Assembly: GCA_013361935.1 (NCBI GenBank)
Contig: JABFXC010000053.1
Span: 1 to 32,408 of the forward strand
Origin: Gemmatimonadaceae bacterium
GTDB lineage: Bacteria > Gemmatimonadota > Gemmatimonadetes > Gemmatimonadales > Gemmatimonadaceae
Direction of reading: 5' to 3'
DNA length: 32,408 bases
A program made the translations under genes and the position numbers. Positions 24,762 through 32,388 of the stretch are shown here, piece after piece. The notes under the pieces were generated by a model. The model was not told where the DNA came from. It did no database searches and was given only the letters and a program-made list of their open reading frames with translations. Position 1 is the first letter of the stretch, and every line of letters begins with the position of its first letter.

Positions 24762-24912
24762 CCGCGAAATCTGACCCGCGAGCCGCGTTCGGCAAGGCGG
24801 TGGTCGCCGGGATCCCGCCGCGTGCCGTGCACAGGGGGCGCTTCGCGGCGGACTTGTTGCATGAGTGAGCGGTGAAACAGCCCCGTGCGTTCAAGGAGCG
24901 CGAGACACGAAC

Positions 24913-25668
24913 ATGACCGATTCAGTCACCCCCGAACGATCGACGGATCAGAATCGATTGCTGCGGGCGATGTCGCCCGAGGGCGTCGACCTCCTCCGCC
25001 CTCATCTCGAGCCCGTCACTCTGGAGCTGCGCCAGGTCGTCTACGACTCGATGGCGCCGATCACGCATGCATACTTCCCCACCGATGGCGCCATCTCGAT
25101 CCTCGCCGCGGCCGGATCCGACGAGTCGGTCGAGGTAGGGACCGTGGGCTTCGAGGGCTTCAGCGGCATTCCGCTGCTCTTCGGGGTCGACCGCGAGCCG
25201 CTCCTGGCGATCTGTCAGTCACCGGTCACCGGCTGGCGCATCGCGGCCGCCGAGCTCCGTGATGCAGTCGAGCACCCGTCCGTGCGCGAGGTGCTGCTGC
25301 GCTATGCGCAGGCGTACCGCATCCAGGCGGGTCAGGCATCGGCGTGCAACAGGTCGCATTCGCTCGAGGAGCGCTGCGCGCGCTGGCTGCTGCAGATGCA
25401 CGACCGAGCGCGCCAGCACGATTTCATCCTCACGCACGACTTCCTCGCCGGGATGCTCGGCGTCCGGCGAGCCGGGGTGACGGTCGCCGCCGGACACCTG
25501 CAGCAGTCGGGACTCATCCGGTACAAGCGCGGCCTGGTCTCGGTCCTCGACCGCGCCGGGCTCGAGGCCGCCGCCTGCCAGTGCTATCGGATCGTCAACG
25601 ACAGCTACGACGCGCTCTTCCCGGCGGAGCAGGCGGCGACGCCGAGCGAGGCTCTGGCGGGACAGTAA
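24913..25668 (+). CDS. Crp/Fnr-family transcription regulator
   Basis: The 251-residue product has a cyclic-nucleotide-binding-like beta-roll (about 20-150, with AYFPTDGAISILAAAGSDES and EVGTVGFEGFSGIPLLFG). A connecting helix and a Crp-type winged helix follow (about 170-235), with LTHDFLAGMLGVRRAGVTVA as the recognition-helix region. The beta-roll lacks the classic phosphate-binding RxS of CRP, so the ligand may not be cAMP. Start ATG 24913 has an AAGGAG 15 bases upstream (24893-24898), slightly far. The gene is divergent from the HipA/DUF3037 pair and could control it, but this is inference. A short hairpin follows its stop. Confidence 0.88.
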   Translation: MTDSVTPERSTDQNRLLRAMSPEGVDLLRPHLEPVTLELRQVVYDSMAPITHAYFPTDGAISILAAAGSDESVEVGTVGFEGFSGIPLLFGVDREPLLAICQSPVTGWRIAAAELRDAVEHPSVREVLLRYAQAYRIQAGQASACNRSHSLEERCARWLLQMHDRARQHDFILTHDFLAGMLGVRRAGVTVAAGHLQQSGLIRYKRGLVSVLDRAGLEAAACQCYRIVNDSYDALFPAEQAATPSEALAGQ

Positions 25669-25670
25669 GC

Positions 25671-25688
25671 CGTCCCCACCGGGGGACG
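25671..25688 (+). terminator. Short hairpin after the Crp-like gene
   Basis: CGTCCCC and GGGGACG pair perfectly around an ACCG loop, two bases after the Crp-like stop codon. No T run follows, so it may be a weak or Rho-dependent terminator. Confidence 0.45.
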
Positions 25689-25706
25689 ACGAAGGACCGA
25701 CGTACG

Positions 25707-25764
25707 GGCAACGCGCGTGGGCGCAATGACTTCCGGCATGCGGAGCACGCGCACGCGCGTTGCC
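25707..25764. promoter_or_regulatory. Perfect 13-bp inverted repeat before the envelope protein gene
   Basis: GGCAACGCGCGTG (25707-25719) is exactly complementary to 25752-25764, with a 32-base loop. It lies upstream of the AGGGAGG-like ribosome site of the next gene. It could be a leader hairpin or two half-sites for a regulator. Confidence 0.4.
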
Positions 25765-25793
25765 AGCCAGGGAGGAACCCCACCCCGACGGCC

Positions 25794-26462
25794 ATGTCAC
25801 GCTACGCGTCGCCTCTGCTCGCCCTGTGCCTCGCGGCCCTCGCCCCCCGCGCCGGCGCGCAGGCATCGTCCCCGACGGACAGCATTCCGGTCCTCGACAC
25901 CACTCCGCCCGACACCACGCGACTGCGCTCCGATTCGACGCGGCTCGCCGGAGAGCGGATCCGGGCCACGCTCCCGAACGGAAAGCGCCTCTGGGGACGG
26001 GTTCGCGCGGTGCACGGGGACACGCTCGTCCTCGTCCAGCAGAGCGAGCCGGGGGTTCCGATGCGGCTGGCGAGCGGGAGCCTCTCGCGCCTCGAGGTCG
26101 CGGGCAAGGCGAGGTCGCTCCATCGCAACATCCAGATCGGGAGCGTGATCGGAGCCATCGCCGGCGGGGTCGCGTACCTGAGTCTGTGCGACAGGCATCC
26201 CAGCCTCTGCCGGCGGCAGTGCGATCGCCAGTCCACGACCACCGACGACGAGAACCGGGATGACGACCAGCTCGACCTCGGCTCGGCGATGGTGGCTACG
26301 GGCGCGCTGCTCGGCAGCGTGATCGGCTACGCCCTCACGCCGGCGCGGTGGCGCAGGGTCGGCGTGTCGGTCGCGGCGAGCGTCGCCCCGACGAGCGACG
26401 GCGGGGCGCAGGCCGCGTTGGGCGCGCGGGTCCCCCTCGCGCTGCTCGACGCGCGACGTTGA
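25794..26462 (+). CDS. Small envelope protein of unknown function
   Basis: The 222-residue product begins with a signal peptide (MSRYASPLLALCLAALAPRAGAQ). A Ser/Thr/Asp/Pro-rich linker (24-50) follows, then an SH3-like beta segment GERIRATLPNGKRLWGRVRAVHGDTLVLVQ (split here by position, about 52-82). Glycine-rich hydrophobic stretches flank a Cys-containing loop, SVIGAIAGGVAYLSLC and then a second near LLGSVIGYALTPARW. Four Cys lie within about 15 residues (CDRHPSLCRRQC), possibly metal-binding or disulfide-linked. I do not recognise a family. The gene is preceded by the inverted repeat at 25707 and converges with the zinc-ribbon gene, 37 bases apart. Confidence 0.65.
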   Translation: MSRYASPLLALCLAALAPRAGAQASSPTDSIPVLDTTPPDTTRLRSDSTRLAGERIRATLPNGKRLWGRVRAVHGDTLVLVQQSEPGVPMRLASGSLSRLEVAGKARSLHRNIQIGSVIGAIAGGVAYLSLCDRHPSLCRRQCDRQSTTTDDENRDDDQLDLGSAMVATGALLGSVIGYALTPARWRRVGVSVAASVAPTSDGGAQAALGARVPLALLDARR

Positions 26463-26499
26463 CGGCGGCGCGCCGCTTCGCCGACGAGCCGACGCGATC

Positions 26500-26838
26500 C
26501 TACGCCGTGCGCCAGCGCCAGGTCGTCCCGCACTCCGTGCAGCTCAGGTAGCCACCGGACGAGATCACGAGCTCCGTCTCTCGACCGCAGCCCTCGCAGT
26601 GTCCGGGCAGCTTCCGCCGGATCTCCGGACGCAGCCCGCTCTTCGCGAGCCGCGCGTCCATCGCTTCCCACGAGACGGCGCACACCGGACAGAGCGAGCC
26701 GGTGCAGCGCTCGCCGATCTCGAGGCAGATCACCTCGGAGTCCATCACCGTCGCCTGGCCGTCCTCGGTCGGCTCGTCTGTCAGGACGACGTGCACGTCC
26801 TGGTCGCGGGCTGCGCAGTACATCTTCAGCTCTCGCAT
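26500..26838 (-). CDS. Small zinc-ribbon protein
   Basis: The 112-residue product has an N-terminal MYCAARDQDVHV, an acidic middle, RCTGSLCPVC and a C-terminal zinc-ribbon pattern of CEGC and CTEC separated by a beta-like stretch. The tail is GTTWRWRTA. The Cys pairs would bind one or two zinc ions, so a DNA-, RNA- or protein-binding role is likely. No known family is recognised. The gene is 36 bases from the stop of apbE on the same strand, so the two may be co-transcribed. Confidence 0.72.
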   Translation of the reverse strand: MRELKMYCAARDQDVHVVLTDEPTEDGQATVMDSEVICLEIGERCTGSLCPVCAVSWEAMDARLAKSGLRPEIRRKLPGHCEGCGRETELVISSGGYLSCTECGTTWRWRTA

Positions 26839-26874
26839 GCCACCCTCCCCCGCTGATTGTCCCGCTTCCCACTT

Positions 26875-27765
26875 CTACGCGACGCGCACGACCCTCCCGC
26901 CCGGCGCCCGCGCCGCGAGCACCCGGACCGCTTCCTCCGCCGGCATCCCGAACAGCGCCGTCGCCGCGACGTCGGCGTGCATGCAGCTGTCCGCGCCGAT
27001 CGTCAGGCTCCGCACCGCCGTCGCGCGCGGCGCCGCCGTCACCGGATCGAGCAGGTGGTGATAGCGGTGCCCGCGATAGCGGAAGAACTGCACGTACGTT
27101 CCCGAAGTCGCGATCGCCTCGTCGGCGACGTCCACCTCGCCGATGATCGCGCGTGGGTCGTCGGGGTCCTGGATCCCGATGCGCCAGCGATCGCCGCTCG
27201 GCGCCGAGCCCAACGCGTAGAGGTCGCCGCCGACGTCGACGAGTGCGTGCTCGATACCGCGCTCGCGCAGCGCGGCGATCGCCCGGTCGACACCGTAGCC
27301 CTTGGCGATCGCGCCGAGGTCGATCCGGACGTCCGCGTCGTGGAAGAGCAGCAGCGCGTCCCCGCTCCGTTCGGCGACTTCCACCCGGTGGAAGAGCGTC
27401 CGGCCAGCCAGCCGCGAAACGTCCGGCGCGGGGGGCGGCTCGTGACGGTGAGCGACATCCCAGAGCGCGACCGCTTCGCCGATGGCCGGATCGAAGGCGC
27501 CGCGCGTGGCCTCCGCCCAGCGCAGCGCTTCGCCGACCACCAGCGCGGTCGCACCGGCGACGCGCACCGGGCGCCGCGCCGCGTCGAGGTTCGCTCGGCC
27601 GACGTCGGAGGTGGTCGTGAAACGGGTCATCGCCCGCTCGACACCACGCAGCTCGTCCATCGCGTCGTCGATGGCCGCGTGGGCGAGACGCTCGTCGCGG
27701 TGCACCACGGCGCCCGTCACGTCGTACGGGGACAGCGGGATCGGCTTCGTGAACTTCGGCGACAT
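26875..27765 (-). CDS. apbE: FAD:protein FMN transferase, N-terminally truncated
   Basis: The product is an ApbE-family flavin transferase that attaches FMN to Ser/Thr of redox proteins in the periplasm. Conserved parts are FDPAIGEAVALWD, DLGAIAKGYGVDRA, ALVDVGGDLYALG and the late HHLLDPVT segment followed by CMHADVAATALFGM. Homology supports only about 26875-27710 (up to VVHRDERLAHAAIDDAMDEL). The family's N-terminal signal or lipoprotein sequence and its MGTxxx beta strand are missing. The first 15-20 residues of the frame (from 27765) instead overlap, antisense, a different gene, so they are probably not native. If real, it would start at a GTG such as 27720 and stay in the cytoplasm, hence likely non-functional. 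See the junction finding. Confidence 0.82.
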   Translation of the reverse strand: MSPKFTKPIPLSPYDVTGAVVHRDERLAHAAIDDAMDELRGVERAMTRFTTTSDVGRANLDAARRPVRVAGATALVVGEALRWAEATRGAFDPAIGEAVALWDVAHRHEPPPAPDVSRLAGRTLFHRVEVAERSGDALLLFHDADVRIDLGAIAKGYGVDRAIAALRERGIEHALVDVGGDLYALGSAPSGDRWRIGIQDPDDPRAIIGEVDVADEAIATSGTYVQFFRYRGHRYHHLLDPVTAAPRATAVRSLTIGADSCMHADVAATALFGMPAEEAVRVLAARAPGGRVVRVA

Positions 27766-28156
27766 CGCGGCGCTGATCGTCCGCGGGCGCGTGGAGACGC
27801 ATGGCGGTGGCGCTCGCGGTTACAACCAGTACGACGGCTCACTCGACCACGCGGAGTTCGAGAGTATCACGACCTACGGCGACGGCTCGATGGGCGTGCA
27901 GCTCTCCAAGCCCTTCGGTCGCCTGGTCGTTCACGGCGACATTCGCACGAAGGGCGGCGAGGGCCCCAGCCTCGTGCGGGGAAAGGTCGTGACGCTCAAG
28001 GCACATGCGCTCAGCCTCAAGCCCGGCGCAAAGGGCGATGCCATCATCGTGCTGGGACAGATCGTCGCCGAAAGCACCGACATCGCCGCCGTCGAATTCG
28101 TCGCGCCCGCGAGCAGCGTGGACCTGATCCTCGTGAACGGAGCCGTCCTCCACTAG
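27716..28156 (+). pseudogene. C-terminal fragment of a repeat-rich (beta-helix-like) protein
   Basis: About 146 in-frame codons read as a genuine protein end. TSYGDSGIGFVNFGDIAALI is repeated later as TTYGDGSMGVQLSKPFGRLV, each followed by V-x-G-x-IxT-x-GG. This internal repetition of about 38 residues is typical of beta-helix or adhesin-like proteins. The C-terminal part has VTLKAHALSLKPGAKGDAII, AAVEFVAPASSVDLILVNGA and ends VLH. There is no start codon of quality or Shine-Dalgarno before it. Its upstream frame overlaps apbE antisense and loses protein character. The 5' end of the gene was therefore removed at the same point where apbE lost its own. Confidence 0.6.
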
Positions 28157-28199
28157 CTCGACAAGCTCGGGTCCGAACACGGGGCCCCGCCGTGGGCAC

Positions 28200-28250
28200 C
28201 TACGACAGCGCCGTCGGAATCGAGGATTCCGACGGCGCTGTGAGTCGTAG
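28200..28250. terminator. Large hairpin downstream of tRNA-Gly
   Basis: CAGCGCCGTCGGAATC (28206-28221) and its exact complement (28225-28240) form a 16-bp stem with a GAG loop, extended by CTACGA/TCGTAG across a bulge. It lies just past the 3' end of the minus-strand tRNA-Gly and after the protein fragment, so it may end transcription from either side. Confidence 0.65.
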
Positions 28251-28260
28251 ATATGTAAGG

Positions 28261-28333
<73 letters not shown>

Positions 28334-28462
28334 GAACAATCCTTGCGACCAGAGCATTCTAGGCCGCGGAGGCGAAAAAATCAACGTGCGGCCGCGGCGA
28401 TTCCGGTTTCTCGTTCCACCATCCACCTAGCGCGATTCCCGCGCGCGCTGCAAGCTCCGTAA

Positions 28463-30616
28463 GTGTCCGAGACCTCAAACGGCGGATCGAGCGCCGAATC
28501 CGCTTTCGGTCCCCGCCAGGGCAGCATCCTGCTCGTCGACGACCGTGAAGAGAACCTCGACGCGTTCGAAGCGGTGCTCGCCCCGCTCGGCCATCGGATC
28601 GTCCGTGCGAGCACGTCGGACGAGGCGCTCCGCGTCCTCCTGCGCGACGATTTCGCGGTCGTCCTGCTCGACGTCCGCATGCCCGGCACGGACGGGGTCG
28701 AGACCGCGCGGCTGATCAAGGCGCGGGTCCGATCGCGGTCGACGCCGATCATCTTCATCACCGCGCTCGACGCCGACCGCCGGCGGGTGAGCGAGGCGTA
28801 CGCCTCCGGGGCCGTCGACTATCTCTTCAAGCCGGTCGACCCCGAGACCCTCCGCGCGAAGGTCGAGGCCTTCGTGCAGCTGTACGAGAAGCGCGAGCTG
28901 CTCGCCTGGCAGGAGCGCCGGCGCTACGCCGACCTCGTGGCGCAGGAATCGGAGGAGCGGCTGCTCGCGGACCGCCTGCTCGCCCGCCGTCAGGTGGACA
29001 GCGTGCGGCGCGACATCAGCTACATCCTCGACAGCATCAGCGATCCCTTCGTCGTCTACGACGCGGAGTGGCGATTCCGCTACGTGAACCACGCGGCGGC
29101 CCGCACCTTCAGCCAGGCGGCGTCCCCGATCGACGTGAGCGTGATCGGCCAGCGGCTGTGGGACGTCTTTCCGCACATGCGCGGTACCGCCATCGAGCGG
29201 GAGTTCGGGGCGGCGATGGTCGACCGGGTCCCGCGGTCCGTCGAGCAGCTGCTCCCGCGGGTGGGCTGGACCGAGGTGCAGATCTACCCGATCGACGACG
29301 GCGGGCTCGCGGTCGTCTGGAAGAACATCTCCGACCGCAAGAAGGCCGAGGAGGCGCTGCGCTTCCTCACCAAGGCCTCGGAGCTCTTCGCGTCGTCGCT
29401 CGACTTCGAGGAGACGCTGCGGGCCGTCGCCAAGCTCGTCGTCCCCGGGCTGGCCGAGTGGTGCGGGGTCGAGATCGTCGGTGAGGACGGCGTGCCGCGC
29501 CAGCTCGCAGTGGAGCACTCCGATCCGGCGAAGATCTCCCTCGCCTGCGAGCTGCGCGAGCGCTATCCGCCGCCGGCCGACGCGGTGGGTGGCGTGCCCT
29601 ACGCGCTTCGCACCGGGGAGTCGCAGTTCCATCCCGAGATCCTCGACGAGCAGTTCGTCGCCGCCGCGACCGACCCGGATCATCTCGCGCTCCTCCGCTC
29701 GCTCGAGCTGAGGTCGGTGATCATCGTGCCCTTCGTCGCCCGTGGCCGGGTCTTCGGCGCGCTGACGATCGGGTCGGGACCGACGCGTCCGCGCCTGACG
29801 CGCGACGACCTTTCCCTCGCCGAGGCGCTGGCGCGGCGCGCCGCGATCGCGATCGACAACGCGATGCTCTTCCGCGAGGCCCGGCGCGCGCGCGCGGAGG
29901 CGGAGACCGCGAACCAGGCGAAGAGCGACTTCCTCGCGACTATGAGCCACGAGCTGCGCACCCCGCTGAACGCGATCGCGGGGTACACCGAGCTGCTCGA
30001 GATGGAGCTGCGCGGTCCGGTGACCGACGAGCAGCGCGAGGACCTGCGGCGCATCCGCCGCAGCCAGCGCCATCTCCTCGCGCTGGTGAACGACGTGCTC
30101 AACTTCGTCCGCGTCGACACGGGGCACGTGCACTATGACATCGGCGACGTCGACCTCGGTGTCGTGCTCGCCGACGTCGAGACGCTCGTCGCGCCGCAGT
30201 TCCTGGCGAAGGGGCTCGTCTACGAGCTGGTCCCGCCCGTGCCCGGGACGACCGTGCGCGCGGATCCGGAGAAGGTCCAGCAGATTCTCGTGAACCTGCT
30301 CTCCAACGCGCTCAAGTTCACGCCGACGGGGGGACGCGTGCGCATCGAGTGCCGTGACGGCACATCGCAGATGACGATCCGCGTCGCGGACACGGGTCGC
30401 GGGATCCCCGCCGAGCAGCACGCGGCGATCTTCGAGCCGTTCGTGCAGGTCGACCGTGCGCTCACCCGGGAGACGGAGGGAAGCGGCCTCGGACTGGCGA
30501 TCAGCCGCCAACTGGCGGTGGCGATGAGCGGAGACCTGACGGTGGAGAGCGATCTCGGATCCGGATCGGTGTTCTCGCTCACGCTCCCGCGCGGCGAGAT
30601 CTTGCCCGACGCCTGA
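28463..30616 (+). CDS. Hybrid histidine kinase, REC-PAS-GAF-HisKA-HATPase
   Basis: The 717-residue product starts at GTG 28463. An N-terminal receiver domain (about 20-140) has D26/D27, phospho-acceptor D70 in LLDVRMPG, T100 and K123 in LFKP. A helical linker is followed by PAS (about 183-295) and GAF (about 305-470). HisKA has H496 in MSHELRTPLNAIAGYTELLE, and the ATPase domain (about 605-710) has NLLSNALKFTP, DTGRGIP and GSGLGLAIS. There is no membrane segment, so it is cytoplasmic. Having the receiver at the N-terminus suggests it is itself the target of another kinase, possibly one of those in this window, but pairing is unproven. It is divergent from tRNA-Gly. Confidence 0.92.
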   Translation: MSETSNGGSSAESAFGPRQGSILLVDDREENLDAFEAVLAPLGHRIVRASTSDEALRVLLRDDFAVVLLDVRMPGTDGVETARLIKARVRSRSTPIIFITALDADRRRVSEAYASGAVDYLFKPVDPETLRAKVEAFVQLYEKRELLAWQERRRYADLVAQESEERLLADRLLARRQVDSVRRDISYILDSISDPFVVYDAEWRFRYVNHAAARTFSQAASPIDVSVIGQRLWDVFPHMRGTAIEREFGAAMVDRVPRSVEQLLPRVGWTEVQIYPIDDGGLAVVWKNISDRKKAEEALRFLTKASELFASSLDFEETLRAVAKLVVPGLAEWCGVEIVGEDGVPRQLAVEHSDPAKISLACELRERYPPPADAVGGVPYALRTGESQFHPEILDEQFVAAATDPDHLALLRSLELRSVIIVPFVARGRVFGALTIGSGPTRPRLTRDDLSLAEALARRAAIAIDNAMLFREARRARAEAETANQAKSDFLATMSHELRTPLNAIAGYTELLEMELRGPVTDEQREDLRRIRRSQRHLLALVNDVLNFVRVDTGHVHYDIGDVDLGVVLADVETLVAPQFLAKGLVYELVPPVPGTTVRADPEKVQQILVNLLSNALKFTPTGGRVRIECRDGTSQMTIRVADTGRGIPAEQHAAIFEPFVQVDRALTRETEGSGLGLAISRQLAVAMSGDLTVESDLGSGSVFSLTLPRGEILPDA

Positions 30617-30674
30617 CCCGGCGGCACGTTCTCCGTCGACACGATCGATCGGACCTCGCGCCCCGCTCTCCCCG

Positions 30675-31229
30675 ATGCGACTTCCCTTTTTCGCCCTGCT
30701 CGCCCTCTGCGCCGCGTGCGGCACGACCGTCGCGACGACGGGGAGCGCGCGGAGCGCGGCGGCACGGGAGGTTCTGACCGACGAGAACGGCCGGGTCATG
30801 CGCACCGTCGATCTCGCGGCGACGGCGACGATCGACGCGAGCCCGGCCGATGTCATGCGCGCGCTCGCCGCGAGCTATGATGCGGTCGGGATCCCGGCGA
30901 ACGTCGTGGATCCCGCGCAGCAGCTCGTCTCGCGGACCTCGATGACGATTTCCCGCGCCCTGCGCGGCGACCGCCTGTCGGTGCTCTTCGACTGCGGCCA
31001 GGGCCAGTTCGGCCCTCGCGCCGACGACGGCCGGGTGACGCTCGGCATCGTCTCGAGCGTGGCGGGCTCCGCGGCCCCCATCAGGCTGACGACGCGCGTC
31101 GACGCCTCGCTGATGCCTAACGACGGCGCGGCGTCGAGCCGCATCCATTGCGGCAGCCGCGGGATACTCGAGGAGCGCATCCGCCGCGAAGTCTATCGCC
31201 AGCTCGGCATCCCCCTTCCGACCTCCTGA
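30675..31229 (+). CDS. Lipoprotein of unknown function, paralogue 1
   Basis: The 184-residue product has a lipoprotein signal (MRLPFFALLALCAAC, lipobox LCAAC with C15). The body has ATIDASPADVMRALAASYDAVGIPANVVDP, LSVLFDCGQGQFG and the C-terminal IHCGSRGILEERIRREV. The second gene repeats the same plan: A-x-Y-x-x-VG, LFSCGE, LHCGSTGEIEGWI, so the pair arose by duplication. Two conserved Cys (DCG and HCG) may form a disulfide. No known family is recognised. A GCCTAACG motif lies at 31115-31122. The stop overlaps the next start by one base (TGATG), so the two are co-translated. Confidence 0.75.
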   Translation: MRLPFFALLALCAACGTTVATTGSARSAAAREVLTDENGRVMRTVDLAATATIDASPADVMRALAASYDAVGIPANVVDPAQQLVSRTSMTISRALRGDRLSVLFDCGQGQFGPRADDGRVTLGIVSSVAGSAAPIRLTTRVDASLMPNDGAASSRIHCGSRGILEERIRREVYRQLGIPLPTS

Positions 31230-31765
31230 TGACCCCGATCCGCACATTGCCGGCGACCGCCGTCGCCGCCCTCGTCACCGGCTGCGGCGGCGCTTCGGCC
31301 ACGCGCCGCGACATGACCATCATCGACGCGTCGCGGAACGTCTCGCGACAGTCGGACTACGGGATCCGCGCCTCGTTCGCGGCGCCCCGCGACTCGGTGT
31401 TCGCCGCGCTCGCCGCGGCGTACGCGGAGGTCGGGCTCGCGCCCGATCTCGTGGATACGAAGGAGGCCGTCGTCGCGCGCACGCAGATCCTCATCCCGCG
31501 CGTCTTCAACGGGACGCGGGCGTCGCTGCTCTTCTCCTGCGGGGAGACGGCGACGGGGGCGAGCCTCGCCGAGAACGGCCAGCTCTACGCGAGCGCGCGC
31601 TCGCAGATCACGGGCGACTTCGACCGTCCGACGGTGATGACGCTCGTCGACGCGTTCGTCGTGCCCAGCGGAGGCACGTCGACGAACTCGCTGCACTGCG
31701 GGAGCACGGGGGAGATCGAGGGCTGGATCCTGAAGAAGGTCGCGGCGCGCGTCCGGGAGCGTTAG
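31229..31765 (+). CDS. Lipoprotein of unknown function, paralogue 2
   Basis: The 178-residue product has a lipoprotein signal (MTPIRTLPATAVAALVTGC, lipobox VTGC). It shares the plan of paralogue 1: FAALAAAYAEVGLAPDLVD, LLFSCGETATG and LHCGSTGEIEGWILKKV. The two conserved Cys are kept. The envelope location fits neighbours with a diderm lifestyle, but the function is unknown. The stop TAG is part of a CGTTAGGC motif (31760-31767). The gene converges on the tRNA cluster across the hairpin at 31782-31816. Confidence 0.75.
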   Translation: MTPIRTLPATAVAALVTGCGGASATRRDMTIIDASRNVSRQSDYGIRASFAAPRDSVFAALAAAYAEVGLAPDLVDTKEAVVARTQILIPRVFNGTRASLLFSCGETATGASLAENGQLYASARSQITGDFDRPTVMTLVDAFVVPSGGTSTNSLHCGSTGEIEGWILKKVAARVRER

Positions 31766-31781
31766 GCCTCACGGCGGGAAC

Positions 31782-31816
31782 GACGAAGGCCAACCCTGGC
31801 GGGGCTGGCCTTCGTC
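31782..31816. terminator. Bidirectional hairpin between lipoprotein genes and tRNA cluster
   Basis: GACGAAGGCCA and its exact complement TGGCCTTCGTC form an 11-bp stem with a 13-base loop. It sits between the two converging transcripts and probably ends both; no long T run is visible on either side. Confidence 0.6.
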
Positions 31817-31841
31817 ACATCAGTCAGGGAGCTGATCCCAG

Positions 31842-31913
31842 AGCCACCGGTCGGGATTGAACCGACGACCGCTCGATTACGAATCGAGTGCTCTACCACT
31901 GAGCTACGGTGGC
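31842..31913 (-). tRNA. tRNA-Thr (anticodon CGT)
   Basis: The cloverleaf has acceptor GCCACCG pairing CGGTGGC, D-arm AGCTCAGTGGTAGAGC, anticodon arm CTCGA-TTCGTAA-TCGAG and T-arm GTTCAATCC. CGT reads ACG. It is the last tRNA of the minus-strand cluster. CCA is not encoded. Confidence 0.93.
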
Positions 31914-31919
31914 GTCTCA

Positions 31920-32001
31920 TGCCCTGGCGCGGACTCGAACCGCGACGCCTTGCGGCACCACCCCCTCAAGATGGCGTGTCTACCAATTTCACCACCAGGG
32001 C
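31920..32001 (-). tRNA. tRNA-Leu (anticodon GAG)
   Basis: The 82-base gene has the long variable arm of leucine tRNAs. The acceptor is GCCCTGG/CCAGGGC, the D-arm has AAATTGGTAGAC, and the anticodon arm is CCATC-TTGAGGG-GGTGG. GAG reads CUC and CUU. CCA is not encoded. Confidence 0.93.
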
Positions 32002-32059
32002 ATTGCATGACGCTCGTACCGATCCTGCACCTGCGACCTGCCAGGTCCTGCTATGGTCA

Positions 32060-32134
32060 CGGGGCCGACGGGGCTCGAACCCGCGACCTCTCGAGTGACA
32101 GTCGAGTGCTCTAACCAAACTGAGCTACGGCCCC
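32060..32134 (-). tRNA. tRNA-Asp (anticodon GTC)
   Basis: The cloverleaf has acceptor GGGGCCG/CGGCCCC, anticodon arm CTCGA-CTGTCAC-TCGAG and T-loop GTTCGAGCC. GTC reads GAC and GAU. Discriminator is G, as usual for Asp. CCA is not encoded. Confidence 0.93.
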
Positions 32135-32206
32135 TTTCGCTCGCCGCTGCGGCGGCGCGCGTGCTGCACCTTCTCCCGGCCGCCGCGCGAGGCGGCGTCT
32201 TCACAG

Positions 32207-32278
32207 TAGCCCGTAGGGGAATCGAACCCCTCTCTGCACCGTGAAAGGGTGCCGTCCTAACCGATAGACGAACGGGCC
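32207..32278 (-). tRNA. tRNA-Glu (anticodon TTC)
   Basis: The cloverleaf has anticodon arm GCACC-CTTTCAC-GGTGC and T-arm GGGG-TTCGATT-CCCC. The acceptor pairs GGCCCGT with ACGGGCT, which leaves a G1-U72 wobble. TTC reads GAA and GAG. Discriminator is A; CCA is not encoded. Confidence 0.92.
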
Positions 32279-32313
32279 CCGGACGAACTCCGGTGACCGC
32301 GCCACCGGTGGAA

Positions 32314-32386
32314 TAGCGGTAACGGGATTCGAACCCGTGTTTGAGCCTTGAGAGGGCTCCGTCCTAGTCCCCTAGACGATACCGCC
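32314..32386 (-). tRNA. tRNA-Glu (anticodon CTC)
   Basis: The cloverleaf has anticodon arm GAGCC-CTCTCAA-GGCTC and T-arm CGGG-TTCGAAT-CCCG. The acceptor GGCGGTA pairs with TACCGCT, again with a G1-U72 wobble. CTC reads GAG. It is the first tRNA of the cluster in transcription order. CCA is not encoded. Confidence 0.92.
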
Positions 32387-32388
32387 GT

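Noticed and set aside
28475..30856. Long minus-strand frame opposite the hybrid kinase
   Set aside because: It mirrors the conserved REC, GAF and HisKA domains on the plus strand and shows no domain itself.
31842..32386. tRNA cluster as an integration site of a mobile element
   Set aside because: No integrase, direct repeat of a tRNA 3' end or atypical genes were seen next to the cluster.
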